The notes under the pieces: generated by a model
Seen by the model: the letters and a program-made list of their open reading frames with translations, nothing else
What the model was told of the DNA's origin: nothing
The model's database searches: none
Position numbers and translations under genes: made by a program
Assembly: GCA_015654745.1 (NCBI GenBank)
Contig: JAATGH010000360.1
Span: 1-51,636, forward strand
Length of the DNA stretch: 51,636 nucleotides
Reading direction: 5' to 3'
Source: Enterobacterales bacterium
GTDB lineage: Bacteria; Pseudomonadota; Gammaproteobacteria; Enterobacterales; Enterobacteriaceae
Shown: piece by piece, positions 1 to 8,420 of the stretch
Numbering within the stretch: position 1 is the first letter of the stretch
Layout: every line of letters begins with the position of its first letter

Positions 1-782
1 ATCCGAATCTCCTCGATTCATGTTACGAGAAAATTCTACTCATGAGTACCCCAGTTTTGCGGGGGGATTACCAATCCATTCGCATCATCCCATAACTAGC
101 CGATGCTTATTCTCTGATCATCTGGAGGAGGAGCAATAATAAATTGCTCTCCGGGGTTGCGGGGTGTCACCCCGCCCCATCCGATGGTATTCGCGAGAAC
201 CCTCTTTTCTATCATTGCATATGAAGCCATTATGCATACTTCCAAATAACAACTTTTGCTGGCTGACCTTGATTTGCCAGTATTCGGCGCGTTTATCTCG
301 GACTGAGCGCCCTAGTCGCGACGCTCACCCGACACATCGCTCGGCGTTGGATAACCGGCCATGACCTGTGTAGCGGTTGCTATACCCAACACCGCCAAAT
401 TCTTAGATCTCGCCCATGACGAAACAAACGACCGTTTTTAAATTCCGCGTTTAATTTATTAATTACAATGAGTTGAATAAATTTCATCGAAGATCACTTT
501 ATTTTACCCCCCTAGTTATCAAGAGGATAAAGATGGAAAAAGCCGCGTCAGGAATAATTATATGCTCTTTGTGTGCATAAAACACATGAGAGCTTTACAT
601 TGATCATCAGAAGAAATTATTCAAAATCGCGCCCGATTAAGCCCCTTCGATACAATATTCTTCCTTAACCAAAATTATATTTTCTCCATCACACTTTATC
701 TAGCAGGGGTATGCAGATTGTCTCAATGCGTTATAATGCCCGCCATATCACATCATACCTATGATCAACAACTAAGATTCCA
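1..782. other. Non-coding, AT-rich leader region upstream of the acyltransferase gene
   Basis: I see no convincing gene here. The only long open frame (164-364) begins inside a GC-rich hairpin, lacks a ribosome binding site and has no recognisable composition. Two adjacent hairpins lie at 127-152 and 159-175. The DNA from about 420 onward is strongly AT-rich and probably carries the promoter for the gene starting at 783. Confidence 0.6.
127..175. repeat. Two adjacent hairpins
   Basis: The first hairpin (127-152) pairs GGAG and AGCAAT with ATTGCT and CTCC around a small AT loop, with one bulged G. The second (159-175) pairs GCGGGG with CCCCGC around five bases. Neither is followed by a T-run, so neither is a clear terminator. 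They could end an operon lying left of the window or be a palindromic repeat unit. Confidence 0.5.
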
Positions 783-1877
783 ATGAAAAATACTAGTATT
801 TCTGAATACTTAGACGATAACAATCTCGATCTCGTTAGGTTGCTATGTGCTTATTTAGTCATCTGTTCCCACGCTTTCACACTATCACCTGTAGCAGGCT
901 TAGTTGATCCGGTGTATAGGTTAACAAACAACTACTACTTAATGCTGGGGAGCATTTGCGTAAAAATATTCTTTTTGATTAGCGGAATGCTAGTTATGAA
1001 CAGTTTAATCAAACGTAAAAATATTTTATTGTTCGCTGCGTCTAGATTTTTACGAATAGTCCCACCGTTATTTTTTGTACTCTTTTTAACTGCATTTTTT
1101 TTCGGCCCGTTGATAAGCAGTTATTCTGTAAAACAGTATTTCTCTAATCCTGAATTATTTGGATATATTTTAAAACCATTAACCCTCGTAATACAATATA
1201 ATCTTCCTGGTGTATTTACTGACAACAATTATAAAATAGCAGTAAACGGCTCATTATGGTCAATACCAGTCGAGATTAAAGCATATATATATTTGGCAAT
1301 GGTATATATTGTTTCTTTGATTTTCGGTAAGTATAAAAATTACTTTATGTTATCCATTACCATCATCGTTATCCTAAGCCCTTTTGTTAAATTTTCGCCC
1401 ATGACATTTGCCGCTTATGACGATCTTAACTCATTATTTTTATATCCACTTTTCGCCATGGGTTGTTTATTCTCTCTGCTTAAAGACAAATTACACATAA
1501 ATGCTATTGCGGGGATTAGCATATTATTTTTCATTTCATACTTTATATCAAGCAACTATTCCAACAGGGTATTTTTCTTCTCTGCCGGTGTGGCAATGTT
1601 TTCTTTATATATTGCCTCATTGCCATTACTTAAAAAAATAGCCCTAAAGTTCGATATCTCTTACGGAGTATATATTTGGGCATTTCCTGTGCAACAACTT
1701 ATGAGCTCATTTATACCTAACTCACCATACATTAATATGTTCACTTCTATTTTAGTCGTAACCCCCCTGGCATATATAAGTAGAATATTGATCGAAAACC
1801 CTTGTTTACATTTAAACAAAAAATTTCAATGCTATTATCTAAAAGTTAGTCAATATAGAGTGAGCAAAGTGGCATAA
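783..1877 (+). CDS. Acyltransferase family 3 (OafA/YrhL-like) membrane protein
   Basis: A 364-residue polytopic membrane protein with about ten hydrophobic segments. The N-terminus carries the R-x10-H arrangement (R19 and H30) typical of acyltransferase-3 proteins, which transfer acetyl or other acyl groups to surface sugars such as O-antigen, capsule or peptidoglycan. The length fits a stand-alone transmembrane acyltransferase without the C-terminal SGNH domain. Base composition is much more AT-rich than the surrounding genes and codons such as ATA and TTA are frequent, suggesting horizontal acquisition. No polysaccharide gene cluster is visible next to it, so the acceptor is unknown. The family call is secure; the substrate is not. 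Confidence 0.88.
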   Translation: MKNTSISEYLDDNNLDLVRLLCAYLVICSHAFTLSPVAGLVDPVYRLTNNYYLMLGSICVKIFFLISGMLVMNSLIKRKNILLFAASRFLRIVPPLFFVLFLTAFFFGPLISSYSVKQYFSNPELFGYILKPLTLVIQYNLPGVFTDNNYKIAVNGSLWSIPVEIKAYIYLAMVYIVSLIFGKYKNYFMLSITIIVILSPFVKFSPMTFAAYDDLNSLFLYPLFAMGCLFSLLKDKLHINAIAGISILFFISYFISSNYSNRVFFFSAGVAMFSLYIASLPLLKKIALKFDISYGVYIWAFPVQQLMSSFIPNSPYINMFTSILVVTPLAYISRILIENPCLHLNKKFQCYYLKVSQYRVSKVA

Positions 1878-2286
1878 CGGCATAGCAGAATAATCGCCGG
1901 AAAATGGTGGTGCCGGAGTCAACCGGATTTATTGGCACGGCCATGAATGCTTTACCCAATCAGGATTATACCGGCAGCTTCCGGGCCGCTATCGATATCG
2001 ATACCACCAATGGCTCATGGGACCATTCCCGGTTATATGCATTCAATCATTTTTCAGTAATCTCCCTGACTTCCCGCCACGTTCTGAAGAGATAAAAATT
2101 CAGACCTCATTGCGCTAGGTTTTATGGGAGACTTAGATATCAGCATTTGGTGTCGGTGTGCAGGAAGTTCTATAAAAATAACTGGCTTGATTATGCGGGA
2201 TGGCTACAAACTCAGGATGAATCATGTGGTTCCGTTCAACGTATGTTATAAAATGCATTACCAACATTTATCACGGGCACCGCAGA
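1878..2286. other. Poorly coding stretch, possible gene debris
   Basis: Between the acyltransferase and the cupin gene there is a 63-codon open frame (1904-2095) with no recognisable product. A further short plus-strand frame, rich in aromatic residues, runs from about 2155 to 2250. Neither has a convincing ribosome binding site or family. The stretch may be residue of a deleted gene, but nothing can be named. Confidence 0.4.
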
Positions 2287-2616
2287 ATGCAGATTGAAAA
2301 CACGCCTTTCGGGATCACCGACTGGTCAGATATAGAGCCGGAAATTCATCAGGGAGAACACGGATACGCCACTTGGAGAACACGTAAGTTCAATAATATC
2401 CGTGTAAGAATTGTCGAGTATTCACCGGGTTATTTAGCTGACCATTGGTGTTCTAAGGGACATATCCTTTACTGCCTTGAAGGTGAACTCTATACAGAAC
2501 TTGATGATGGGCGGATTTTCACACTGACGCCAGGGTTTAGCTATCAGGTTGCAGACAATGCTGAGGCCCATCGCTCCTCTACGACAATTGGCGCTAAACT
2601 ATTTATCGTCGATTAA
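2287..2616 (+). CDS. DHCW-motif cupin fold protein
   Basis: A 109-residue single-domain cupin. The start at 2287 is preferred because the family begins with M-[QK]-I-E-N-x-P-F and the upstream 21 codons add unrelated sequence. The motif L-A-D-H-W-C-S-K-G-H (about residues 50-60) gives the family its name and probably supplies metal ligands. A second cupin block near the C-terminus contains Y-Q-V-A-D and E-A-H-R-S-S. Members are small cytoplasmic proteins of unknown reaction. The gene stands alone in poorly coding DNA, so context says nothing about its role. Confidence 0.85.
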   Translation: MQIENTPFGITDWSDIEPEIHQGEHGYATWRTRKFNNIRVRIVEYSPGYLADHWCSKGHILYCLEGELYTELDDGRIFTLTPGFSYQVADNAEAHRSSTTIGAKLFIVD

Positions 2617-2892
2617 ATATCCAGGAATAAACGGCCCCTAGAACGGTATACATCCTGCCATACAGCATGATCATTATAAAAGCCCCACGAGAAGGCTCCG
2701 AATCAAGTGTGGCCCGTCCAAACGGTGGCGATATGAACGGCAGCATTATTCTGCACTAGCCTCGATTTTTCCCGTGCTACAGTGCGGCTAGTATATAGCC
2801 GGCTCGCCGTTACGTCGGAGATTGCGCCGGCCGAAGCTACCCCCCGGAGGGACCCGATCCCTGCGTTCACACATAGACTTAAGGAGCACAAG

Positions 2893-3531
2893 ATGACGAC
2901 CTTAAATGACAGGCTGGCATGGCGCTATGCGACCAAGAAGTACGATGCAGCGAAAAGCGTGCCGGCCGACAAGCTCGAACGTATCCTTGAAGCGGTACGG
3001 CTGGCACCGACCTCAAGCGGGCTGCAGCCCTTTGAGCTGTTTGTGGTAAGCAATGCGGATATCCGCGCCAAGATTCGAAGCGTGGCGTGGAATCAAGCGC
3101 AGATTACCGACTGCTCGCACCTGCTGGTATTTGCCGCCTGGGACGACATCACAAAAGATCGCGTTGATATGATGTTCGACCTGACCAACGACGTCCGAGG
3201 TGTTAAAAGCGAAGATTGGGAAAACTATCGCCAATTGTTGCTGGGTATCGTCACCGAACGTGGAACCGAGGCCAACTATCAGGCGTCCGCGCGGCAAGCT
3301 TATATTGGCCTGGGCGCCGCCTTGATTGCCGCGGCTTTCGAAGAGGTTGACGCTACGCCGATGGAAGGGTTCGACCCGGCTGCGGTCGATGAGATCCTTG
3401 ATTTGAAAGCGAAGCACCTGCGCAGCGTGGTCATGCTGCCGCTGGGTTATCGGGCGCCCGAAGGCGATTGGCTGGTGAACTTGAAGAAGGTCCGCCGCAG
3501 CCGCGATAACTTCGTCACTGAAATAAAGTAA
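2893..3531 (+). CDS. NAD(P)H-dependent oxidoreductase, nitroreductase family
   Basis: A 212-residue flavoprotein of the nitroreductase (NfsB/YfkO-like) family, expected to use FMN and NAD(P)H to reduce nitro compounds or quinones in the cytoplasm. The start at 2893 follows a perfect AAGGAG at 2881-2886; the frame is open 37 codons further upstream but that part is unlike the family. The N-terminal R-Y-A-T-K-K-Y-D and R-L-A-P-T-S-S-G-L-Q-P-F blocks correspond to the FMN-phosphate-binding region, and the C-terminal G-Y-R-A-P-E-G-D block is also typical. It appears monocistronic; the next DNA is a decayed vgrG on the other strand. Confidence 0.9.
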   Translation: MTTLNDRLAWRYATKKYDAAKSVPADKLERILEAVRLAPTSSGLQPFELFVVSNADIRAKIRSVAWNQAQITDCSHLLVFAAWDDITKDRVDMMFDLTNDVRGVKSEDWENYRQLLLGIVTERGTEANYQASARQAYIGLGAALIAAAFEEVDATPMEGFDPAAVDEILDLKAKHLRSVVMLPLGYRAPEGDWLVNLKKVRRSRDNFVTEIK

Positions 3532-3550
3532 CCGGATAATCGAAAAAACG

Positions 3551-3577
3551 GCAACAGCCCGCATTTCCTGCAGGCTG
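3551..3577 (-). terminator. Candidate hairpin terminator reading leftward
   Basis: AACAGCC pairs with GGCTGTT, and inside this GCA pairs with TGC across one mismatch. Read on the minus strand the hairpin is followed by GCCG and six T residues, as expected for a terminator serving the vgrG remnant. On the plus strand there is no T-run after the nitroreductase gene. Confidence 0.45.
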
Positions 3578-3599
3578 TTCAGAATAGCTAAACGTTTGC

Positions 3600-3950
3600 G
3601 CTGACCACGCCACCGACGGCGCTTCTGCTCGCGTTTACCGAAGGGGCACTGAGGCGCGTTCGAGGCGAAACTCGATGTCCGGGCCTTCAAACCCGTGCGC
3701 TCGCAGCACCAGTTCCACCCGCCTGGTGCTGATAGACAGGGCACCCCCCGGCTGCGGGACAGCAGCGCCAGGCGCGATTCGAGGGTGACGCGGTAGTGGG
3801 ACCGAGCGGCCGGGGTTGAGATCCACTCCAGCCCGGTGATCGTGCCTTGTACTGCTTTGCCATTGCGCAGCCGCAAACTGGCGTATTGCATCAGCACCTG
3901 CTCAAGGGCGATATTTGCCTGGGCGGTGGTGAACTCGATTTTCCAGGTTG
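3600..3950 (-). pseudogene. vgrG: Remnant of a type VI secretion VgrG/TssI gene
   Basis: Three minus-strand reading frames in succession give VgrG-like text. The first contains Q-G-T-I-T-G-L-E-W, S-H-Y-R-V-T-L-E-S-R-L-A-L-L (about 3735-3860). A second frame continues with V-L-R-A-H-G-F-E-G-P-D-I-E-F-R-L, and a third supplies K-R-E-Q. This matches the N-terminal (gp27-like) half of VgrG, where E-P-R-L-A-L-L is followed by V-L-x-x-x-G-F-x-G-P-D-F-E-F-R-L. At least two frameshifts are present, and both the extreme N-terminus and the whole spike and C-terminal parts are missing. No other type VI gene is in the window. The protein is not functional. Confidence 0.78.
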
Positions 3951-4221
3951 TGGAATGTTTAAATAGCCTGGGCAACCGGTTTATATATAACCCTTTATAA
4001 ATAAGACATTTTTTCAGATTACCATTGCGGCCAGACGTGCTTGCAGCCCTGTTTCCCATCAACCAAACCTTTCCCTCTCCCTGGCTGCCGTGCTAGATTT
4101 TATCGTCTCCGACATCCAGGACCCGGCTTCCCAATGTAACGCTTTCTCACTATAGACAGTTTTTTGTTAGGTGTAGCTCCGGCTATGCGCAATCTCCTGT
4201 TGGTTATTGAGAGCGTTATTC
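3951..4221. other. Intergenic region upstream of the MFS gene
   Basis: This stretch between the vgrG debris and the MFS gene holds no convincing coding frame. It presumably contains the promoter of the MFS gene, but I could not assign a clear -35/-10 pair. Confidence 0.4.
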
Positions 4222-5433
4222 ATGAATACTCTGCTAATAAGTTTAGTACGCGCCTTGCGTCACCATCGCTGGCTGAGCCTGCTGGGCGGCGCCTTTATTT
4301 TGTCTTCTTTAGGTAATGGCCTGACGCAGGTGGTGGTGTTCGGCCAGTTGTTGCGTTGGCATGCGCCACCGGCCACCCTGACCTTTGCCTACATGCTGGC
4401 GACATTGCCCGGTTTTTTGGGCAGTCTGCTGGGCGAAAATGTCTGTCGCCGTATGCCGCCGCTACGCTTGCTGATTATGGCTGAGCTCTTGGGCATGATC
4501 GCCCTGCTATCGCCCATGCTGGGTCTGCTGTATCACAATATTCCGGCGCTGCTGGCCGTGCAGTCGGTGGAAGCCTTTCTGGGGGGAATGTCCTATCCGG
4601 CGCTGACGCTTATCTTCAAGCAAGGCTTATCTGCTGAGGAACTGCCGGCCGCGACCTGCATGGAAACCCTGATTTTTGCTTCACAGGTGCTGCTGGGGAC
4701 CGGACTGGGTCTGTTGTTGTTTGAGGTGCTTGATCCGCTGACGCTGCTAAGCATCGACGCAGTAAGTTTTGTCGCGGCGGCGATACTGCTGGCGGCCACG
4801 GCACAGCAGGCCCCGCCCAGCCCACGACGCCCGGCTGCCGCACCGCCCAGGCCGGCAGGGATCCGCTGGCGCGGGTTGTCGGTATTGCAAAAACGCAGCC
4901 TGTTGCTATTGCCGGCCTTGGCCGCCATCGGTTCGCCGGCCATGGCGCTATTGCCGGCAATCGCACAGCAAATCCGCCCCGACGACTCCACCGGGCTGGC
5001 TTTGCCTTTGCTGTTTGCCCGCAGCCTCGGGCAGTTATGCGGCCCGTTATTGCTCAACGGCGAGAAGCTGCGGCGTTATGCTAAAAGTAACGGACGCTTG
5101 CTGTTGTGTATGTGCGTATTTTTGGCGGCCTATGCTGTACTACCGCTGCTGGGGGAACAACAAGCCGCGGCGTTGGGACTGATATTCGTCGCGCACCTGG
5201 CCTCGAATGTGGTGTTTGCCTTAGGCACTTTCGGCATCCTGGCCTATTTCCCGGCAGAACACATTGCGGGGGCCAGTGCTAAAGCATGGCGCTGGCAGGT
5301 CATCAGCTCAGCCATCGCCACCGCCATTACCGCCGGGTTGGCGACGCAATGGCGTGCATCCGTGTCCTTGTATGCGGTGTCCCTCACCTCCCTGGCCGCT
5401 GTCGCACTTATTTTGGCGCGCTACCGCCGGTAA
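4222..5433 (+). CDS. MFS transporter
   Basis: A 403-residue integral membrane protein with about eleven or twelve hydrophobic helices, split by a proline- and arginine-rich cytoplasmic loop near residues 195-220, as in the major facilitator superfamily. It resembles the drug/siderophore exporter branch (EntS-like, MFS_3) in having the G-x-L-x-x-R-x-P-x-R loop after the second or third helix. ATG 4222 is chosen over TTG 4207. The gene is alone, with a gap on both sides, and no regulator or biosynthetic partner is adjacent. The substrate is unknown; export of a small toxic or chelating molecule is only a family-level guess. Confidence 0.8.
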   Translation: MNTLLISLVRALRHHRWLSLLGGAFILSSLGNGLTQVVVFGQLLRWHAPPATLTFAYMLATLPGFLGSLLGENVCRRMPPLRLLIMAELLGMIALLSPMLGLLYHNIPALLAVQSVEAFLGGMSYPALTLIFKQGLSAEELPAATCMETLIFASQVLLGTGLGLLLFEVLDPLTLLSIDAVSFVAAAILLAATAQQAPPSPRRPAAAPPRPAGIRWRGLSVLQKRSLLLLPALAAIGSPAMALLPAIAQQIRPDDSTGLALPLLFARSLGQLCGPLLLNGEKLRRYAKSNGRLLLCMCVFLAAYAVLPLLGEQQAAALGLIFVAHLASNVVFALGTFGILAYFPAEHIAGASAKAWRWQVISSAIATAITAGLATQWRASVSLYAVSLTSLAAVALILARYRR

Positions 5434-5868
5434 TCAAACACATAATCGCGCCCGAAAAACCGACGACATCGACATTCGGGCGCTCATGCGGATTCAATAG
5501 CCATTTTCGATCAAGATTCCGCTTGAGCGGTAATTTTTAATACCCTTTATTCAAGAAATAGCTATTTTAAGTCAAATTCGTCGGCGGTATAAAACGTTAT
5601 TTTTTTGAAAAGTAAACTTACACGATCTTTAAAATTAAATTTGACTTAGGACAATACAAATGAAATAAATAATTTTTTAAATCTTTAAACACAAAATATA
5701 TTCAAACTCTTAATAAGATAAATTAATTACTATCTTGCTAATAATTATATATTTTTTAATTATCTCTTCCATGCAAAGCGCTATTTCAATAGAAATCATC
5801 AATATAAAAATTGAAAAATATGATTATTATCGCTATTTTGGTGCATGATTTTCAGTTCCGGATATATT
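5434..5868. other. AT-rich intergenic region
   Basis: About 430 bases of very AT-rich DNA without a coding frame of note. AT content this high is typical of H-NS-bound promoter regions. No palindrome or RNA gene is evident. Confidence 0.5.
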
Positions 5869-5967
5869 ATGCAAATCACCAAGCGAGCCGCCTGGATCGG
5901 CGTATTTGCCTTTAGTCTACTGTTCTGGCTGTTGATCGCGCTCGCGGTCCATCTACTCTTTTATTAA
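5869..5967 (+). CDS. Tiny single-pass membrane protein (YmiA-like)
   Basis: A 32-codon gene beginning M-Q-I-T-K-R-A-A-W-I-G-V-F. A short basic N-terminus is followed by one membrane helix rich in F, L, W and A and ending V-H-L-L-F-Y. The layout (K-R-x-A-W-x-x-V-F then S-x-L-F-W-x-x-x-A-L) resembles enterobacterial YmiA-family small membrane proteins, though this copy lacks their longer N-terminus. An in-frame ATG at 5845 would add eight residues; neither start has a strong ribosome binding site. It ends 11 bases before a strong hairpin. Function is unknown; such peptides usually modulate larger membrane complexes. Confidence 0.55.
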   Translation: MQITKRAAWIGVFAFSLLFWLLIALAVHLLFY

Positions 5968-5978
5968 AATACATTTTA

Positions 5979-5998
5979 AGGCCGCCGCCAGGCGGCCT
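5979..5998. terminator. Bidirectional hairpin terminator
   Basis: AGGCCGCC pairs perfectly with GGCGGCCT around a four-base loop. Read leftward it is followed by TTAAAATGTATTTTAA, a reasonable terminator tail for the minus-strand acetyltransferase. On the plus strand it immediately follows the tiny membrane protein gene, so it may serve both. Confidence 0.7.
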
Positions 5999-6008
5999 AT
6001 TGATAGCG

Positions 6009-6491
6009 TTACAGCTTTTTCTGCCAGAACAGCGCGCGCCCTGCTTCCGGCTGTAATTCATAACCGGCAAAACCAAATTTGCGGTAGCTGGCCTGAGCCA
6101 CCGCGTTCCCTTCCAATACTTCCAGGGTTATTTTGCAACATTGCCGCGCGCGGGCTTGCGCCTCAACCGCCGCCAGCAATCGCTGGCTAACGCCCAGGCC
6201 GCGAAATGCCGGCAATACCGCAATATCATGGATGTTCATTAACGGCCGGGCGGCAAAGGTGGAGAAGCCGGTAAAGCAGTTGGCTAGACCCGCATACTGC
6301 CCGTCCACCCTGGCGAGCAGCGTTAGCGCATCGGGCCGCTGGGCCAATTGCGCCACGAGGTGGCCACGCGCATAGTCGCTTAGCGGCGCCGCCCCGCCCA
6401 TGGGATCACGGGCATAATGATCCAGCAGTTCCACAATCTGTTCCGCATGCTCACGATTACCGTAATCTGCCCTGAAGACCTCTATTTCCAT
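6009..6491 (-). CDS. GNAT family N-acetyltransferase
   Basis: A 160-residue protein of the Gcn5-related acetyltransferase fold. Motif A, which binds the acetyl-CoA pyrophosphate, is visible as A-V-L-P-A-F-R-G-L-G-V-S-Q-R-L-L near residues 92-107. The motif B region follows with I-T-L-E-V-L-x-x-N-x-x-A-x-x-x-Y-x-K-F-G-F near residues 120-140. The start has GAGG seven bases upstream. The gene is transcribed away from the lipoprotein gene at 6747-7187 by a 255-base gap and ends at a strong hairpin. The acceptor (small amine, amino acid or protein) cannot be told from sequence. Confidence 0.88.
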   Translation of the reverse strand: MEIEVFRADYGNREHAEQIVELLDHYARDPMGGAAPLSDYARGHLVAQLAQRPDALTLLARVDGQYAGLANCFTGFSTFAARPLMNIHDIAVLPAFRGLGVSQRLLAAVEAQARARQCCKITLEVLEGNAVAQASYRKFGFAGYELQPEAGRALFWQKKL

Positions 6492-6746
6492 TCTGCTGCC
6501 TCATCAACTCAACGTACTCGGGTACGTACCGGAAATTTATCCGCAGCGTATCCAGGATTGTTCTGTGCGCAACGCCGGTCCGGCGCTTTATGATGCCAAA
6601 CGTAAAAAACATAATTGTTATGTGGTAAGCCCACGGTCCAATTACCCTTAAAGGGCGCCCCCGACCTCCCGCCGGGCCATCCCTGATTCAGGTTCCCCAT
6701 GGGATTACGCAGCCCCGCCATGGGTTATCGTCTTTTAGCCGTTGAG

Positions 6747-7187
6747 CTAGAGACCGGTCGGCCTGATATCCAAAGCGGTTTTTTCTCCCCCTGAAATTCT
6801 GAACTTCTGGATCTGGCCGGTTTTTAGTACCGTGGCAGACTGGGCTGGCGGCGATACCGGTAGCCCAGCGCAATGAGCCGCGCGCGACGGATCGCCCGAT
6901 ACGGCGATCATATGGTGCCCCGGATTGACAATAAATGTCCCGGTTTCACCAGCGTCAATGCGCGCGGCGGTTTTACCGTCAATCAACACGGATACCAAGC
7001 ATCCGGCGCCGGAAAGAAACCCGCTGTAGCGATTAACCACGATCGTCGCCCCTTGGCTGATATTCGTTTGAAAACCCGCCAGGCGTTCCGGCGGTATTGG
7101 CGTCGGGTTGTCGGAGGTCACCGGCGGGGTGGCGCATCCGTTGAGGACAAACAGCGCGGCGGCAATCATAATAGCGGGTTTATTCAT
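6747..7187 (-). CDS. Lipoprotein of unknown function
   Basis: A 146-residue protein with a lipoprotein signal peptide; the lipobox V-L-N-G-C puts the acylated cysteine at residue 18. The mature part starts with a proline- and threonine-rich linker, then a small beta-rich domain with T-G-T-F-I-V-N-P-G-H-H-M-I-A-V, reminiscent of the short envelope domains in DUF2846-type lipoproteins. AAGGAG lies six bases before the start. It diverges from the ygaP gene across a 107-base gap. There is no D at position +2, so outer-membrane placement by Lol is likely. I cannot name its function. Confidence 0.75.
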   Translation of the reverse strand: MNKPAIMIAAALFVLNGCATPPVTSDNPTPIPPERLAGFQTNISQGATIVVNRYSGFLSGAGCLVSVLIDGKTAARIDAGETGTFIVNPGHHMIAVSGDPSRAAHCAGLPVSPPAQSATVLKTGQIQKFRISGGEKTALDIRPTGL

Positions 7188-7294
7188 GGTAAACTCCTTA
7201 ACGGGGAAGGGCGAAGCATACCAATATCACAAACGGATCCCTAGGCCCATTGTTGCCCCCAGCATATTGCCAACATGCGTAAGGAAGGACTGAT

Positions 7295-7825
7295 ATGACG
7301 TTTAAACACATTTCACCTGGCGATGCCAGTGAGCTCGTCAGCCAGGGGGCGATCCTGTTCGACATTCGCGAACCCGCGGACTATGCGCGGGAACATATCG
7401 CCACGGCAAAGCTACTTCCCCTGTCGGCGCTGGACCATGGCGCGGACGTGGGCAAACTGAGCGCGCAGGATACCGTGATTTTTCACTGCCAGTCCGGCGT
7501 CCGTTCCGCGCAAAACGCCGAAAAGCTGGCCAGCATGGCGGCACCGGCGATCGTCTGCCTGATGGAGGGAGGTATTAATGCGTGGAAACAACAGGGCTTG
7601 GCGGTGGTAACCGACCGCAGCCAGCCGCTTCCCATGATGCGACAGGTGCAGGTGGCGGCGGGGTCGCTGGTGCTGATTGGCGTGATCCTGGGCTATATTG
7701 CCACTCCGGGCTGGTTTTTGCTGTCCGGCCTGGTGGGCGCGGGTTTGCTGTTTGCCGGCGTCAGCGGCTATTGCGGCATGGCCACCCTGCTGGCCAAGAT
7801 GCCGTGGAATCGCCCCCAACATTAG
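7295..7825 (+). CDS. ygaP: Membrane-anchored rhodanese YgaP
   Basis: A 176-residue protein, close in length and sequence layout to Escherichia coli YgaP (174 residues). Residues 1-110 form a rhodanese domain with catalytic Cys65 in H-C-Q-S-G-V-R-S. Residues about 120-165 form the two-helix DUF2892 membrane hairpin, beginning Q-P-L-P-M-M-R-Q-V-Q and including S-G-Y-C-G-M-A-T-L-L. The enzyme would move sulfane sulfur at the inner membrane. AAGGA is well placed before the start. In E. coli the regulator gene ygaV precedes ygaP; here no such gene is present, so control may differ. Confidence 0.93.
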   Translation: MTFKHISPGDASELVSQGAILFDIREPADYAREHIATAKLLPLSALDHGADVGKLSAQDTVIFHCQSGVRSAQNAEKLASMAAPAIVCLMEGGINAWKQQGLAVVTDRSQPLPMMRQVQVAAGSLVLIGVILGYIATPGWFLLSGLVGAGLLFAGVSGYCGMATLLAKMPWNRPQH

Positions 7826-7855
7826 CATCCCCGGAGGCATTATCCCCGGTTATGG

Positions 7856-8395
7856 TTAATGTCCCAACAGCCGTCGATACGAACGCGGTTCAATATCCGA
7901 CGCGGACAAGCCCAGCATTTCCGCGCAATCCAGGCACTGTTCGCGCAGTGCCTCAAGCTGGGTATTATCATCGGTCATCACGGCGATTTCCGCATAATCG
8001 CCAAGCCCTTCAATATGATCCAGCGTAATGTGGAATTGCCCTACAAAATAAATACTGCGTGTTTTTAGCAGCTCAAAAGCAATGTTATAACCCAAGGTAT
8101 TGAGCATATTTTTGGTTTTGCTGATTGACTCTACCTTGACCGCTTCGCATCTGTCTTTTCCTGGACCTTTGATAATCCAGAGTTTGAGATTAGAGGGTTG
8201 CATAAGGCGTAACACCATGCTTAGGCCAGCATTTTCAAGTTTTTTGTCCTCAAGCTCAAAATAGCAGTCCCGCTCTTGATTTTCGAGGAGAAAAATTTCC
8301 GCACGACGGTCGCCAAGCCTTTGCTTTAGATTAACCGTGCTTGAAATGGCAAACTTAAGCTCAACTTCGTATTTCCCGTTAAAATGCTCGCTCAT
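7856..8395 (-). CDS. CYTH-domain protein (class IV adenylate cyclase / CyaB-like)
   Basis: A CYTH-fold protein of about 179 residues. The signature E-x-E-x-K appears as Y-E-V-E-L-K-F near the N-terminus, followed by alternating charged strands that form the tunnel, including V-L-R-L-M, L-W-I-I-K-G-P-G-K, and F-H-I-T-L-D-H-I-E-G-L-G-D-Y-A-E-I. This pattern fits CyaB (class IV adenylate cyclase) and related thiamine-triphosphatase-like phosphohydrolases; sequence alone does not decide between a cyclase and a triphosphate hydrolase. The start is either GTG 8404 or ATG 8395; both are close to GGGAG. It lies 17-26 bases downstream of a small gene on the same strand and probably shares its transcript. 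Confidence 0.83.
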   Translation of the reverse strand: MSEHFNGKYEVELKFAISSTVNLKQRLGDRRAEIFLLENQERDCYFELEDKKLENAGLSMVLRLMQPSNLKLWIIKGPGKDRCEAVKVESISKTKNMLNTLGYNIAFELLKTRSIYFVGQFHITLDHIEGLGDYAEIAVMTDDNTQLEALREQCLDCAEMLGLSASDIEPRSYRRLLGH

Positions 8396-8420
8396 TACTC
8401 CCACCCGCTCAGCAAAAATA

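Noticed and set aside
164-364. 66-codon plus-strand open frame near the left edge
   Set aside because: Starts inside a GC-rich hairpin, has no ribosome binding site, and its composition (many Arg, Pro, Ser) looks like chance.
3013-4062. Long 349-codon minus-strand frame
   Set aside because: Its larger part is the antisense of the nitroreductase gene; only the segment around 3735-3935 is meaningful, as part of the vgrG remnant.
6573-6585. CGCCGG-T-CCGGCG palindrome between the acetyltransferase and lipoprotein genes
   Set aside because: The single-base centre makes a poor hairpin, no T-run follows, and short GC palindromes are expected by chance in GC-rich DNA.
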